From Terrisporobacter sp. (GTDB lineage: Bacteria > Bacillota_A > Clostridia > Peptostreptococcales > Peptostreptococcaceae), in assembly GCA_029851945.1 (NCBI GenBank), contig JARKUZ010000090.1, positions 1 to 42,599 on the forward strand: DNA of 42,599 bases, in the 5' to 3' direction. Each line of letters begins with the position of its first letter. Within the stretch, counting starts at the first letter, position 1. The notes under the pieces were generated by a model that was not told the DNA's origin, did no database searches, and worked only from the letters and a program-made list of their open reading frames with translations. This document shows positions 8,638 to 17,007 of the stretch, in pieces. The position numbers and the translations under genes were made by a program.

Positions 8638-9584
8638 TATACCGCCTCCACTTTTGTATTTTCTTTATTATCAAAATAAAAAGAATGCATACTCATTTTT
8701 TTTACATATTTCATAGGTACTTTTTTGTAACTTTTTCCTGCTTTATATCCCAAGAATCTAAATCCACTATCAATAATTAAATGTGGTATTAAGTACCATT
8801 TTCCATTTCTAATTAAGTACTTAGCTGATTCTTTAACATATTTAATTCCTTCAGATTCTGACTTAACTCCATTAAAATAGTGACTACTATCAACAAATAC
8901 TACCCCAACATCGAAGTTTCTTTTGAATTGTTGCATATATGTATAAGAATGAGAGTGAATAACTCTCGCTTTAGATGCATAGCATACTTTTTTATTGTTA
9001 AATAATAACTTAGATGCTATTATCATATCTTCATTCATTATTGTATGTTCTGGGAAACCATCTACACTCCAAAATTCTTCAGCTAAAAATGCCGAGCAAA
9101 CATTACTTAAAAAGAATGCTTTTACTCCTAATCTATCTATATCTGATGATGATTTAACAATATCTGTATCTGGATAGTTAAATTTTCTAGCAAATACTTC
9201 TAAAGGACCTGCTTCTTTTCTAGCAACTTGTCTTCCATATGTAGCACATATATCATCTGTACCAAGTGGTTTCACTAGTGCTTCTAAGAAATAATCATTT
9301 TCTGGGATGGCATCTTGAGTCATAAAAACTAATATATCTCCAGTTGCTTCTCTAGCTGCTCTATTTCTAGTACCACCATGATCAAATTCCCCATCTTTAA
9401 TCGGTATAAATTTTACAATATCAAAACTCTCACAAATTTCTCTTGTTTTATCCTTTGATGCTGTATCAATTACAATAATTTCTTTTGCTTTTATTGTTTG
9501 ATTTTCCAATTTAGAAATTAAATTTTCCATGTATTTCTCAGCATTCCTTGTTGGTATTATAATACTTATATTCAAAATCTTCAC
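8637..9584 (-). CDS. GT2 glycosyltransferase, probable rhamnosyltransferase
   Basis: A GT-A fold family 2 enzyme: ISIIIPTRNAEKYMENLI at the start, then IVIDTASKDKT, then GEFDHGGTRNRAA, a motif typical of rhamnosyltransferases of the RgpB/WbbL group. VFMTQDAIP contains the metal-site region, and IMNEDMIIASKLL the catalytic ED pair. It heads the rfbDACB operon and overlaps rfbD by one base, which supports dTDP-rhamnose as donor. The start is uncertain: GTG at 9584 leaves no space after GGAG, while a TTG three codons later (9575) has GGAG eight bases upstream and may be the real start. The C-terminus has a basic amphipathic stretch likely to touch the membrane, and ends KVEAV. Confidence 0.88.
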   Translation of the reverse strand: MKILNISIIIPTRNAEKYMENLISKLENQTIKAKEIIVIDTASKDKTREICESFDIVKFIPIKDGEFDHGGTRNRAAREATGDILVFMTQDAIPENDYFLEALVKPLGTDDICATYGRQVARKEAGPLEVFARKFNYPDTDIVKSSSDIDRLGVKAFFLSNVCSAFLAEEFWSVDGFPEHTIMNEDMIIASKLLFNNKKVCYASKARVIHSHSYTYMQQFKRNFDVGVVFVDSSHYFNGVKSESEGIKYVKESAKYLIRNGKWYLIPHLIIDSGFRFLGYKAGKSYKKVPMKYVKKMSMHSFYFDNKENTKVEAV

Positions 9585-9604
9585 TCCATATATTTATTAA
9601 ATTT

Positions 9605-9632
9605 ATTTTATTTAAATCTTTAATTTTTTCAA
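9605..9632 (-). promoter_or_regulatory. Candidate promoter of the rhamnose operon
   Basis: On the minus strand TTGAAA (9632-9627) and TAAAAT (9610-9605) are separated by 16 bases, upstream of the GT2 start. AT-rich context makes chance matches common. Confidence 0.4.
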
Positions 9633-9638
9633 CAATAA

Positions 9639-9701
9639 AAAACTATACCTTAAACTTCTTAATCACAATTATCTTAATTGAATTATTCAAGATATAGTTT
9701 T
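9639..9701 (-). terminator. Possible weak terminator after the phosphoglycosyl transferase
   Basis: AAAACTATACCTT (9639-9651) can pair, with a mismatch, with AAGATATAGTTTT (9689-9701) over a long loop. A T-run (TTTTTATTG) follows on the minus strand. The long loop makes this doubtful. Confidence 0.35.
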
Positions 9702-9718
9702 CATTCATTTATGAAAAA

Positions 9719-10384
9719 TTAATATGACCCTTCTCTTTTAATTACTTTTACTACTGTCTTAATCATAATACATATATCTTTAAAAGTATTTCTTGTTGCA
9801 ATATACTCCATATCTAATGCTACCCTCTCATCATAAGAAGTATCACTTCTACCACTTACTTGCCAAAGACCTGTAAGACCTGGTTTTACAGATTTATAAT
9901 ATTTGTCATACTCTCCATAATATTTTAACTCATCAACAACTATAGGTCTTGGTCCAACGATAGTCATTTCCCCTTTTAATATATTAAACAACTGCGGTAA
10001 TTCATCTAAACTGGTTTTTCTTATAAATTTCCCTACTTTAGTAATTCTAGGATCATCCTTTAATTTAAAAGTTTCATTATACTCTTTCTTTTGCGCAGGC
10101 GTAAAATGTTTTTTCATTTCCTCTGCATTTGCATACATTGATCTAAATTTTAAACAAGGAAATAATTTTCCATCCTTACCTACTCTATTATGACCAAATA
10201 TAATTTTACCTTTAGGATCTTCTATTTTTATTGCAATAGCAACTATCAAAAATAGTGGTAATAAAATAATAATTCCCATAAATGCTCCTATTATATCTAA
10301 TGTTCTCTTAAAAAACATATAATAAGGCGATTCATTAGGAATAATATTATCTTTTTCTAACACACGCTGAACTTCTGTACTCAT
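9719..10384 (-). CDS. Bacterial sugar transferase (undecaprenyl-phosphate phosphoglycosyl transferase)
   Basis: A monotopic phosphoglycosyl transferase that moves a sugar phosphate from a UDP-sugar onto undecaprenyl phosphate, starting a polymer repeat unit. After about 27 polar residues comes one re-entrant membrane helix (LDIIGAFMGIIILLPLFLIV). GHNRVGKDGKLFPCLKFRSM, SLDELPQLFNILKGEMTIVG (catalytic Asp-Glu) and KPGLTGLWQVSGRS follow. At 221 residues it is the core enzyme without the long WbaP N-terminal domain. The sugar specificity cannot be read from sequence. GGGGGGAA lies about 9 bases before the ATG. It is divergent from the lysozyme gene. A second enzyme of this fold is at 38427. Confidence 0.92.
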   Translation of the reverse strand: MSTEVQRVLEKDNIIPNESPYYMFFKRTLDIIGAFMGIIILLPLFLIVAIAIKIEDPKGKIIFGHNRVGKDGKLFPCLKFRSMYANAEEMKKHFTPAQKKEYNETFKLKDDPRITKVGKFIRKTSLDELPQLFNILKGEMTIVGPRPIVVDELKYYGEYDKYYKSVKPGLTGLWQVSGRSDTSYDERVALDMEYIATRNTFKDICIMIKTVVKVIKREGSY

Positions 10385-10460
10385 AATATAAAATTCCCCC
10401 CGTATATTTTTATCTCACGAAATTTTCTGAAATAGCTTCTTTAATTGTAATAAATTTAAT

Positions 10461-10469
10461 ATTATACCA
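10461..10469 (-). promoter_or_regulatory. Extended -10 element for the phosphoglycosyl transferase
   Basis: The minus strand reads TGGTATAAT, a perfect TATAAT with a TGn extension, 77 bases upstream of the start. The -35 is poor (TTGAGT only 13 bases away). Confidence 0.45.
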
Positions 10470-10671
10470 TCTAAATACTACTCAATATATATCATTCTAT
10501 CATATAGAATTTTACTATTCAATTATATAAATCATTATTTTCATTTATATGACAATATTAGATTATTTTTACTATATTGTTAATTATTTTATTTTTTATC
10601 TTAATTTCTATGCAATAACTAATTCACAATTTTTTTTATACATATTTTTTTATTTTTAAACCTTCAAATTA

Positions 10672-10700
10672 TTTACAATTTTGTAACAATATTATATATT
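10672..10700 (+). promoter_or_regulatory. Candidate promoter of the lysozyme gene
   Basis: TTTACA (10672-10677) and TATATT (10695-10700) are 17 bases apart, 43 bases upstream of the ATG. Confidence 0.5.
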
Positions 10701-10742
10701 TAGATTAATATTTACAAAATAGTAAGTAAAAGGGGGGAATTT

Positions 10743-12842
10743 ATGAAGAAATTTATCACTTCATTTTTAGTATTTTCATTATTATTTAATGTAATATTTG
10801 AAAACATTTTAACTTTAAGCTATGCAGAAAGTATACAAGAACCTATTCTAGAAAATAATACTTCTACAGAGGTTGATACTAACACATCTCAAGATAATAC
10901 AGAAAATATGATACCATCTACATCAGATAATCTTCCTAATGATACTGAGGCTGACATATCACAAGAAGCTACAGACGGTATTACTCCATCTTTACCAAAT
11001 GATGATAGTAGTCTGCAAAATAATAATAATAATCTACAAAATTCAGACGAAGATAAAATACAACCAGACCCAAAGGAAAATCCTAAACATATAATGGGAG
11101 GTAATTCTTCTGGGTACAATATGCCATCACCTAAAGCTATGGAACGCTCTAAAGCAAGGTTGAATTCAAGTGCTATAGGATCTGGAGCTGTAAACACAGA
11201 TACCTTAAATGTTAGAAGTGGACCTTCTACCTCATACAATAAAGTTGGCTCATTAAATAATGGTGATTATGTAGAAATATACGGAAGAAGCAATAATTGG
11301 TACAAGATTATATATAATAATAAATTTGCATACGTATCATCAAATTATATAAACCTTAATATCCTTGAAAGAGGAATTGACGTTAGTAAATGGAATGGAA
11401 GTATAGATTGGAACAAGGTTAAATCAAGCGGTATTGATTATGTAATGATAAGAGCTGGATATGGTTCATCTACTGTTGATCCTAATTTTAAATCCTATAT
11501 TGAAGGCGCAAGTGCCGCTGGACTTAAAATCGGTGTATACTGGTTTAGTTATGCTACTAGTATAGATAAAGCTAGAATAGAAGCTGAAAAATGTTTACAA
11601 ACTATAAGCCCATATAAAGACAAAATATCTTATCCTGTATACTTCGATTATGAATATGCTAGTGTTGATTATGCCACAGACAATGGTATAACTATTACAA
11701 AAGACCTAGCAAGCCAAATGGCAAATACTTTTATTAATACAATTAAGTCATCTGGATATGATACTGGACTTTATACTAATAAAGATTTTAGTAGTAAGTA
11801 TTTTAATACAGAATTACTTTATTCTAATAATTTATGGATAGCACAGTATAATTCTCAATGTACTTTTGATAAGCCTTATATGATGTGGCAATATACTGAT
11901 AAAGGCTCAGTTAATGGAATCAACGGTTATGTTGATATGAACTACACTTATTTAAAATCTATGAAGTATGATTATACTGGCAATGTACCTCCTAGTAACG
12001 ATGGTAACTTAGACACAACTACGCCAAATAGTATTAATTATAAAACGCATATAGAGGATTATGGATGGCAAAATTGGACATCTAATGGGCAAACTAGTGG
12101 TACTACTGGTCAAAATAAGCAAGTAGAATCTATAGAAATCAAGCTTAGTAATGCTCCTTCAGGGGCTAAGGTTCTATACCAAACTCATGTAGAAGACTAC
12201 GGCTGGCTTGATTGGAAATCTGATGGCCAACCATCTGGTACTACTGGTCAGAATAAACAAGTCGAAGCAATAAAAATCAAGTTAGAAAATATGAATGGAT
12301 ACAGCGTAGAATACAGAGTCCATGTTGAAGATTATGGTTGGCTTGACTGGCAATATGACGGTGAAATTGCAGGAACTGTCGGTGAAAATAAAAAGGTCGA
12401 AGCTATCGAAATCAGAATAATTAAATCATCAGATAAAATAGGTGTAGATTATAGAACGCATGTTGAAGATTATGGTTGGATGAATTGGACATCCAACGGA
12501 AAAATAGCTGGCACTACTGGTCAGAGCAAACAAGTTGAATCTGTACAACTACTTCTAACTAATGCTCCTTCAAATGCTAATATAGTTTATGAAGCTCATG
12601 TTGAAGATTATGGTTGGATCGGATGGTCATCCAATGGAAATCCTAGTGGTACTACTGGTCAAAATAAACAACTTGAAGCTATAAGAATCAAGTTAGAAAA
12701 TATGAATGGATACAATATTAAGTACAGAGTCCACGTTGAAGATTATGGTTGGCTTGATTGGAAGTCTAATGGTGAAGTTGCAGGAACTGTCGGTGAGAAC
12801 AAAAGTGTAGAGGCTATTGAAGTTAAATTAGTAAAAAAATAA
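10743..12842 (+). CDS. Secreted GH25 lysozyme with SH3 domain and six ChW repeats
   Basis: The only well-supported gene on the plus strand of the polysaccharide regions. Signal peptide at residues 1-28 (MKKFITSFLVFSLLF, cut near SYA-ES). A 110-residue Asn/Asp/Ser-rich linker follows, then a bacterial SH3 domain at 150-205 (NTDTLNVRSGPSTSYNKVG). The GH25 N-acetylmuramidase domain spans about 208-405: RGIDVSKWNGSIDW (Asp213), VYFDYEYA (catalytic Asp302 and Glu304), MMWQYTDKG and GYVDMNYTYL. Six ChW-type repeats (HVEDYGW, TTGQNK, VEAI) fill 433-699. The protein should cut peptidoglycan glycan strands outside the cell. ChW repeats are a clostridial cell-surface module. GGGGGG lies upstream of the ATG, and a perfect terminator follows. 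Confidence 0.93.
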   Translation: MKKFITSFLVFSLLFNVIFENILTLSYAESIQEPILENNTSTEVDTNTSQDNTENMIPSTSDNLPNDTEADISQEATDGITPSLPNDDSSLQNNNNNLQNSDEDKIQPDPKENPKHIMGGNSSGYNMPSPKAMERSKARLNSSAIGSGAVNTDTLNVRSGPSTSYNKVGSLNNGDYVEIYGRSNNWYKIIYNNKFAYVSSNYINLNILERGIDVSKWNGSIDWNKVKSSGIDYVMIRAGYGSSTVDPNFKSYIEGASAAGLKIGVYWFSYATSIDKARIEAEKCLQTISPYKDKISYPVYFDYEYASVDYATDNGITITKDLASQMANTFINTIKSSGYDTGLYTNKDFSSKYFNTELLYSNNLWIAQYNSQCTFDKPYMMWQYTDKGSVNGINGYVDMNYTYLKSMKYDYTGNVPPSNDGNLDTTTPNSINYKTHIEDYGWQNWTSNGQTSGTTGQNKQVESIEIKLSNAPSGAKVLYQTHVEDYGWLDWKSDGQPSGTTGQNKQVEAIKIKLENMNGYSVEYRVHVEDYGWLDWQYDGEIAGTVGENKKVEAIEIRIIKSSDKIGVDYRTHVEDYGWMNWTSNGKIAGTTGQSKQVESVQLLLTNAPSNANIVYEAHVEDYGWIGWSSNGNPSGTTGQNKQLEAIRIKLENMNGYNIKYRVHVEDYGWLDWKSNGEVAGTVGENKSVEAIEVKLVKK
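12039..12839 (+). repeat. Six ChW repeats arranged as a duplicated three-repeat block
   Basis: Units of about 45 codons, each with an H-x-EDYGW core. Units 1, 2 and 3 match 4, 5 and 6 in order: SNAPS with TNAPS, ENMNGYS with ENMNGYN, GTVGENK with GTVGENK. The first block is 12039-12449 and the second 12450-12839. This points to a tandem duplication of a triple unit, followed by drift. Confidence 0.85.
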
Positions 12843-12854
12843 ATATTTTAAAAT

Positions 12855-12892
12855 AAAAGGCTGTATTTCAATATTTGAAATACAGCCTTTTT
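12855..12892. terminator. Bidirectional terminator between lysozyme and wzy
   Basis: A perfect 17-base stem (12855-12871 with 12875-12891; core GGCTGTATTTCAA) with a 3-base loop and A/T tails on both sides. It serves the lysozyme gene on plus and probably the wzy gene on minus. Confidence 0.93.
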
Positions 12893-12993
12893 ATATTAAT
12901 TATTAGCTATTTGGTTAACATTCCTTAACAGATTCATTATTTTTATATGTGTTCGATATATTTTTAATACTTACCTTTGTATCTCTAAATTTA

Positions 12994-14415
12994 TCAGTCA
13001 AGATTTGCCCCTCCAGTTTTTATATTACAATTTATATAGATATAACTTAATGCAATCAATATCCAGTATGGAGGAAATGCATATGTATCGGCATTAAATC
13101 CAGATGCTAATACCCCACAAGTACTAACGATAATAGTTAATCCATAATAGTCATTATCTTTACTTTTCCATGTAATAAATAATTTATATAAAATATAACA
13201 CCATATAATTACCCATATAGCAAATCCAATTACACCTTGTTCGGCTAATATTCTTGTATGTAGTGAAAATGCTGGTGTCCATGCTTCTGAATCATCATCT
13301 AGCCAGTTTTGTACTTCATTAGATATTAAAGCTCTCTCATCCACATAATCATTTGCATGAAATGCAAATTGACCTAATCCAACACCTTTAATAGGATTAT
13401 CTAGCCCCATTTTGACAGCTGTCTGCATTAATCCACCTCTTGCTATGTTTGAATAGTTATTTGGATTTGTAATAGATTGAATTAATTGCGTTATAGAAAT
13501 CCCAGTACTTGCATTTCCATATTTATCAACCCCACCTTTATCATAAATGGCATTAACAAATACAGAAACAATAACAAGAGCACCTATAAATCCTCCAATT
13601 ACTTTTTTCTTGTCTATTTTTATTTTCATATAAAAAATAAATAAAGCAAAGAATAAAAATACTTGAACATATATTATTGCTATAGCAAATCTAGATTTTG
13701 TAAAGAATGTTATTAGTAATAAGTATAGAAATATTAATACATATTTTGCTTTTTTTTCAGTAAAAATATAACTAAATACCCATGGTAGAACAAATGATAT
13801 ATACATTCCAAAATAAGATGCCTCACCTGATAACCCTCTTACACCTCTTTCATAAAATATACCTCTATTATCATTATGTATAAAATAAGATATCTTTTGT
13901 ATTATCCATGAAAAATCTACTATGTTAAGTAGTGTTAATAATTCTAATAAACAATATATACTTACTATAATAAACGAACCCATGACAAATTTTCTTATAT
14001 CTTCAAACCCTAATTTATTTCTTTTTACTATAAAAAACACGCTATATGCTACTAATACCATAAAAGTTAAAACTAGAATTTGTAATAATAATTTTTCTGT
14101 TCCAGTTCTACCTTTAAATATGCTTCCTAATATATTATTTAAATTTAACAATACACTTATTGTAGTCCATATATAAAATACCCCTACTATTTTCACTAAA
14201 AAGTTATTTATATCAATAAATATCTTTTTATTCACAATAATAAACATTAATATCATAGGAATAATTATAATAAATGGGTATAATCCTAATCTTCTACCTA
14301 TTTCACCTGCAAAGCTAAAATAAGGAAAATTATCTATAGGTAATAATAAAAAAGCTGCAAATAATAAATGGTATAAAGCTTTATTTATTTTTTCATTGTC
14401 TATATTTTGAATCAC
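12994..14415 (-). CDS. O-antigen ligase/Wzy-family membrane polymerase, locus 1
   Basis: A 473-residue protein with about 11-12 hydrophobic segments and a long outside loop. GLSGEASYFGMYISFVLPWV and NPIKGVGLGQFAFHANDYV are the typical Wzy_C/O-antigen ligase signatures, before a final set of helices. In this family the enzyme polymerises or transfers lipid-linked glycan units on the outer face of the membrane; polymerase is the likelier role next to glycosyltransferases. It starts with GTG at 14415, directly after the TAA stop of the GT2 gene. Its ribosome site is a run of seven G residues lying inside the end of that gene, so the two are translationally coupled. Confidence 0.85.
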   Translation of the reverse strand: MIQNIDNEKINKALYHLLFAAFLLLPIDNFPYFSFAGEIGRRLGLYPFIIIIPMILMFIIVNKKIFIDINNFLVKIVGVFYIWTTISVLLNLNNILGSIFKGRTGTEKLLLQILVLTFMVLVAYSVFFIVKRNKLGFEDIRKFVMGSFIIVSIYCLLELLTLLNIVDFSWIIQKISYFIHNDNRGIFYERGVRGLSGEASYFGMYISFVLPWVFSYIFTEKKAKYVLIFLYLLLITFFTKSRFAIAIIYVQVFLFFALFIFYMKIKIDKKKVIGGFIGALVIVSVFVNAIYDKGGVDKYGNASTGISITQLIQSITNPNNYSNIARGGLMQTAVKMGLDNPIKGVGLGQFAFHANDYVDERALISNEVQNWLDDDSEAWTPAFSLHTRILAEQGVIGFAIWVIIWCYILYKLFITWKSKDNDYYGLTIIVSTCGVLASGFNADTYAFPPYWILIALSYIYINCNIKTGGANLD

Positions 14416-15267
14416 TTATTTCCCCCCCGACTTACTATATTTTACAAATCCATTTATTCTTGATTTAACATATTTACATCTCAATTTAATTTCACTCTTG
14501 TTTAAAGTTAATATTCCCATAATTAATCTTAAGAAATGATATACTATAACTTTAATAAACAATATAATCATATTAATATCTAAATTTTCTTTACATAATG
14601 CTCCAAATCCTAATCCATAATTATATACTTTATTTAATTCTATATGTTTTGGTGGCTTAGGATGGTAAAGGACTATATCAGGGTAGTATTTTATATTTTT
14701 ACCTGACTTAAGACACTTATATATTATATTCGCATCTTCATTACTTCCAAAAGGTGCTCCAACACCCATTTGTTCGTTGAAATACTGTTTTTCTTCATTT
14801 CTCTTAAATAAAGTTATTGATGACAGTTTTGTATAAAAGTTTGACTTTGTTATTGTTTCACTTTGCTTAGACCATTTTCTTATACAGTCATTATTATCTT
14901 CATCAACAATCCTACCCATAACAGCATAAACTTCTTTATTGTTCTCGAAGTAAGATTCTACTTTTTTTAGAGTATCATTCATATATTTGCAGTCATCATC
15001 TGGGAATGCAATATATTGTCCTTTTGATTCTCTAATACCAATATTTCTATTTTTTGATAGACCTTTGACATCTGATTTAATATGCTTAATATTTAATGAA
15101 GAACTATATTTTTCAATTATATTATCTAAACAAATTTCATCATTTTGGTCAACTACTATTATTTCTACTTTATTCAAATCATAATCACTACTCAATATAC
15201 TATCAAAAAAGTGATCAATTTCTTCTAGACGACCATAAGTGGCCATAACCAGAGAAAATTTATACAT
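14416..15267 (-). CDS. GT2 glycosyltransferase
   Basis: Family 2, GT-A fold: FSLVMATYGRLEEIDHFF at the N-terminus, IIVVDQNDE, GLSKNRNIGI, then FPDDDCKY with the DxD metal site near residue 94, and GSNEDANIIYKCLK with the catalytic acidic pair. The last 50 residues are hydrophobic then basic, which suggests peripheral membrane contact. Donor and acceptor are unknown. It is the middle gene of a three-gene unit with the CgeB-like enzyme upstream (70-base gap) and wzy immediately downstream. Its last codons (SGGK) contain the G7 tract that serves wzy as ribosome site. AGGAG sits close before the ATG at 15267. Confidence 0.88.
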   Translation of the reverse strand: MYKFSLVMATYGRLEEIDHFFDSILSSDYDLNKVEIIVVDQNDEICLDNIIEKYSSSLNIKHIKSDVKGLSKNRNIGIRESKGQYIAFPDDDCKYMNDTLKKVESYFENNKEVYAVMGRIVDEDNNDCIRKWSKQSETITKSNFYTKLSSITLFKRNEEKQYFNEQMGVGAPFGSNEDANIIYKCLKSGKNIKYYPDIVLYHPKPPKHIELNKVYNYGLGFGALCKENLDINMIILFIKVIVYHFLRLIMGILTLNKSEIKLRCKYVKSRINGFVKYSKSGGK

Positions 15268-15337
15268 AAAAGCTCCTCCATCTATTTGTTTTTCTATTAT
15301 TCCTATAAATCCAACTTTTTTAATATAAACTTATATT

Positions 15338-16348
15338 CTATAAATTTATTATATCTAAAAGAGTATCTATTCTATTTTCAAAATAGTTATTTTCTACTAT
15401 TTCTTTATAATTCAAGACTGATTTTTTTCTTTCATCTTCATTTTTTAAATAGAACTCTATTTTACGCTTTAATTCATCATATGTTTTAAAATTATCGATC
15501 TTATCTCCATAATTGTTTATTATATATTCGTTATAATCTACAATTTGAAACGCTCCACTTGCAAGTATTTCATAAAATCTTGGATTACACCCATCTTTAG
15601 ATTGCTCATGATGTAAATTAATACAAATCTTAGCTCTTGAATATAGATCATTAACTTCGTTAGATGCTACATAACTATTTTTAAATGTTCTCTTTATATC
15701 TTTATTTATATATTTAACATAAGATTTAGGATTTTTTATATCAGTATATTTACCATATACACATATATTTAAATCTTTAAAATCCTTACTAAGTTTTTCA
15801 AACATCTCTTTACGACTTTCATATAAAGATCCTATAAATAAAATATCTATATCTTTATTAATTTCATTTTTAGGGAAATATTTGTTTTTATCTGCTGCTA
15901 AAGGTAAGAAATAACTAACAACATCCTCTTGTTTTAACTTTTCAACATCATTATTTTCAAACATAAATCTATAGTCATACAAATTTATATTTTTTAAAAC
16001 ATTTGGATATCTATATACTGAGTCCATCATCCAAAGTACTTTTATAGATTTGTTCATCTTTGCTAAAGTACTTGGTAACATTTGAAACCCTTTTATTACA
16101 AGAACAACTTCTGGATTAAAATCATTATATATATCTAATATTTCTTGATTTAACTTTTTATCATATTCATCTTTAAATTTTGTTATATTTAATTTTGATA
16201 GTTTGCTGCATAATAATTTATTTTTTATACCTTTGTACCCATCATAATGATTAAATACTTTAACCTCATGCCCCTTTTCTTTTAACGCATCACTTACACT
16301 ATCGTTATAACCAAAAAAATTCGGTCCTACTATAAGAATTTTACTCAT
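15338..16348 (-). CDS. CgeB-like glycosyltransferase (Glyco_trans_1_2 type)
   Basis: A 336-residue GT-B type protein: MSKILIVGPNFFGYNDSVSD at the start, VLVIKGFQMLPST in the middle, and the C-terminal nucleotide-sugar half with ICINLHHEQSKDGCNPRFYE followed by ILASGAFQIVDYNE. This C-terminal pattern is that of CgeB and related enzymes (PF13524). The frame is open for 30 codons further upstream, but the promoter described at 16423 lies there. The ATG at 16348 has GGGAG four bases upstream, so I use it. First gene of the locus-1 assembly unit. Donor sugar unknown. Confidence 0.83.
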   Translation of the reverse strand: MSKILIVGPNFFGYNDSVSDALKEKGHEVKVFNHYDGYKGIKNKLLCSKLSKLNITKFKDEYDKKLNQEILDIYNDFNPEVVLVIKGFQMLPSTLAKMNKSIKVLWMMDSVYRYPNVLKNINLYDYRFMFENNDVEKLKQEDVVSYFLPLAADKNKYFPKNEINKDIDILFIGSLYESRKEMFEKLSKDFKDLNICVYGKYTDIKNPKSYVKYINKDIKRTFKNSYVASNEVNDLYSRAKICINLHHEQSKDGCNPRFYEILASGAFQIVDYNEYIINNYGDKIDNFKTYDELKRKIEFYLKNEDERKKSVLNYKEIVENNYFENRIDTLLDIINL

Positions 16349-16422
16349 CTGACTCCCACTTTCTATTAATCTGTATAAATATATTCTATATTTTATACAT
16401 TTTTTGCAAATCACCTCACAAT

Positions 16423-16451
16423 ATTTTAGCATATACAAAAATTTCTTTCAA
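16423..16451 (-). promoter_or_regulatory. Strong candidate promoter of the locus-1 glycosyltransferase operon
   Basis: The minus strand has TTGAAA (16451-16446), a 17-base spacer, and TAAAAT (16428-16423) preceded by TGC, an extended -10. The leader would be about 65-70 bases. In it a GAGGTGA followed by ATG at 16400 opens a 4-codon mini-frame (MYKI, stop). Confidence 0.65.
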
Positions 16452-16528
16452 TTGTATAAAAGATTATTTAATATGCATCAATCATAATTTACTATCCAAT
16501 TTAAATCATATTATCTTCCTTCCTAAAT

Positions 16529-16569
16529 AAAAGCTGTTTGAAAATCATTTTATTTTTCAAACAGCTTTT
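16529..16569. terminator. Bidirectional terminator after the phage-type operon
   Basis: AAAAGCTGTTTGAAAA (16529-16544) pairs perfectly with 16554-16569 around a 9-base loop, with A/T runs outside. It insulates the phage-type genes from the glycosyltransferase operon. 16570-16707 holds only short frames I do not trust. Confidence 0.9.
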
Positions 16570-16707
16570 ATGTTTCTAATATTTTTAAATAATATATCTA
16601 ATCCATCAAAAGCAGATGATATCAATGTCTGTAAATAACATACTAAATAACGCTGACATACTATATCCGTACAATTTTTACTTTTAAGTCATTTAAATCT
16701 GTCCTAT

Positions 16708-16980
16708 TTATTCATCACTTTCATCATTAGCATTCTTTTTAACTATACGATAAATATGCCAAATACCTACACCATAGTGATTAGCAAGTTCTTGCCCATT
16801 ATACCCGTCATATCTACTCAAAATTTCTCTATTCCTAGCTTTTCTTATCACACTATTATAATTAGGTATATAAATCGGATATCCACCATAAACCTTACTC
16901 ACATCTAAAAACTTATCTATACCTATTATATCAACCATACTCCACATAGTCTCGAGAATATCTTCTCTCCTAACTTCCAT
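16708..16980 (-). CDS. Mor-type transcription activator
   Basis: A 90-residue protein matching the Mor/C activator family: a helical N-terminal dimerisation part, YGGYPIYIPNYNSVIRKARN (the GG-x-x-x-YIP signature), then a C-terminal helix-turn-helix, GQELANHYGVGIWHIYRIVK. In phage Mu, Mor switches on middle genes; Gram-positive phages and mobile elements use related proteins for late gene activation. Here it is the last gene of the operon, and no phage late genes follow, so its target is unclear. The gap to the DnaC-like gene is 27 bases. The ribosome site is GGAGGGG just before the ATG. Confidence 0.83.
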   Translation of the reverse strand: MEVRREDILETMWSMVDIIGIDKFLDVSKVYGGYPIYIPNYNSVIRKARNREILSRYDGYNGQELANHYGVGIWHIYRIVKKNANDESDE

Positions 16981-17007
16981 AAAACCCCTCCTTCAATATA
17001 TTTCCTA

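Larger units (their letters stand above)
10385..10742. other. Divergent intergenic region between the phosphoglycosyl transferase and lysozyme genes
   Basis: A 358-base, very AT-rich gap with no ORF that I believe. It holds candidate promoters for both flanking genes (10461-10469 and 10672-10700), and both genes have a GGGGGGAATTT ribosome-site block. No recognisable riboswitch fold was seen. Confidence 0.7.

Noticed and set aside
16349..16438. Thirty extra N-terminal codons on the CgeB-like glycosyltransferase
   Set aside because: The segment contains the -10 promoter region and has no ribosome site; the family starts at MSKILIVGPNF.
16570..16707. Short minus-strand frames such as YGYSMSALFSMLFTDIDII
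   Set aside because: Two overlapping frames look equally protein-like, neither has a start with a ribosome site, and no family is recognised.
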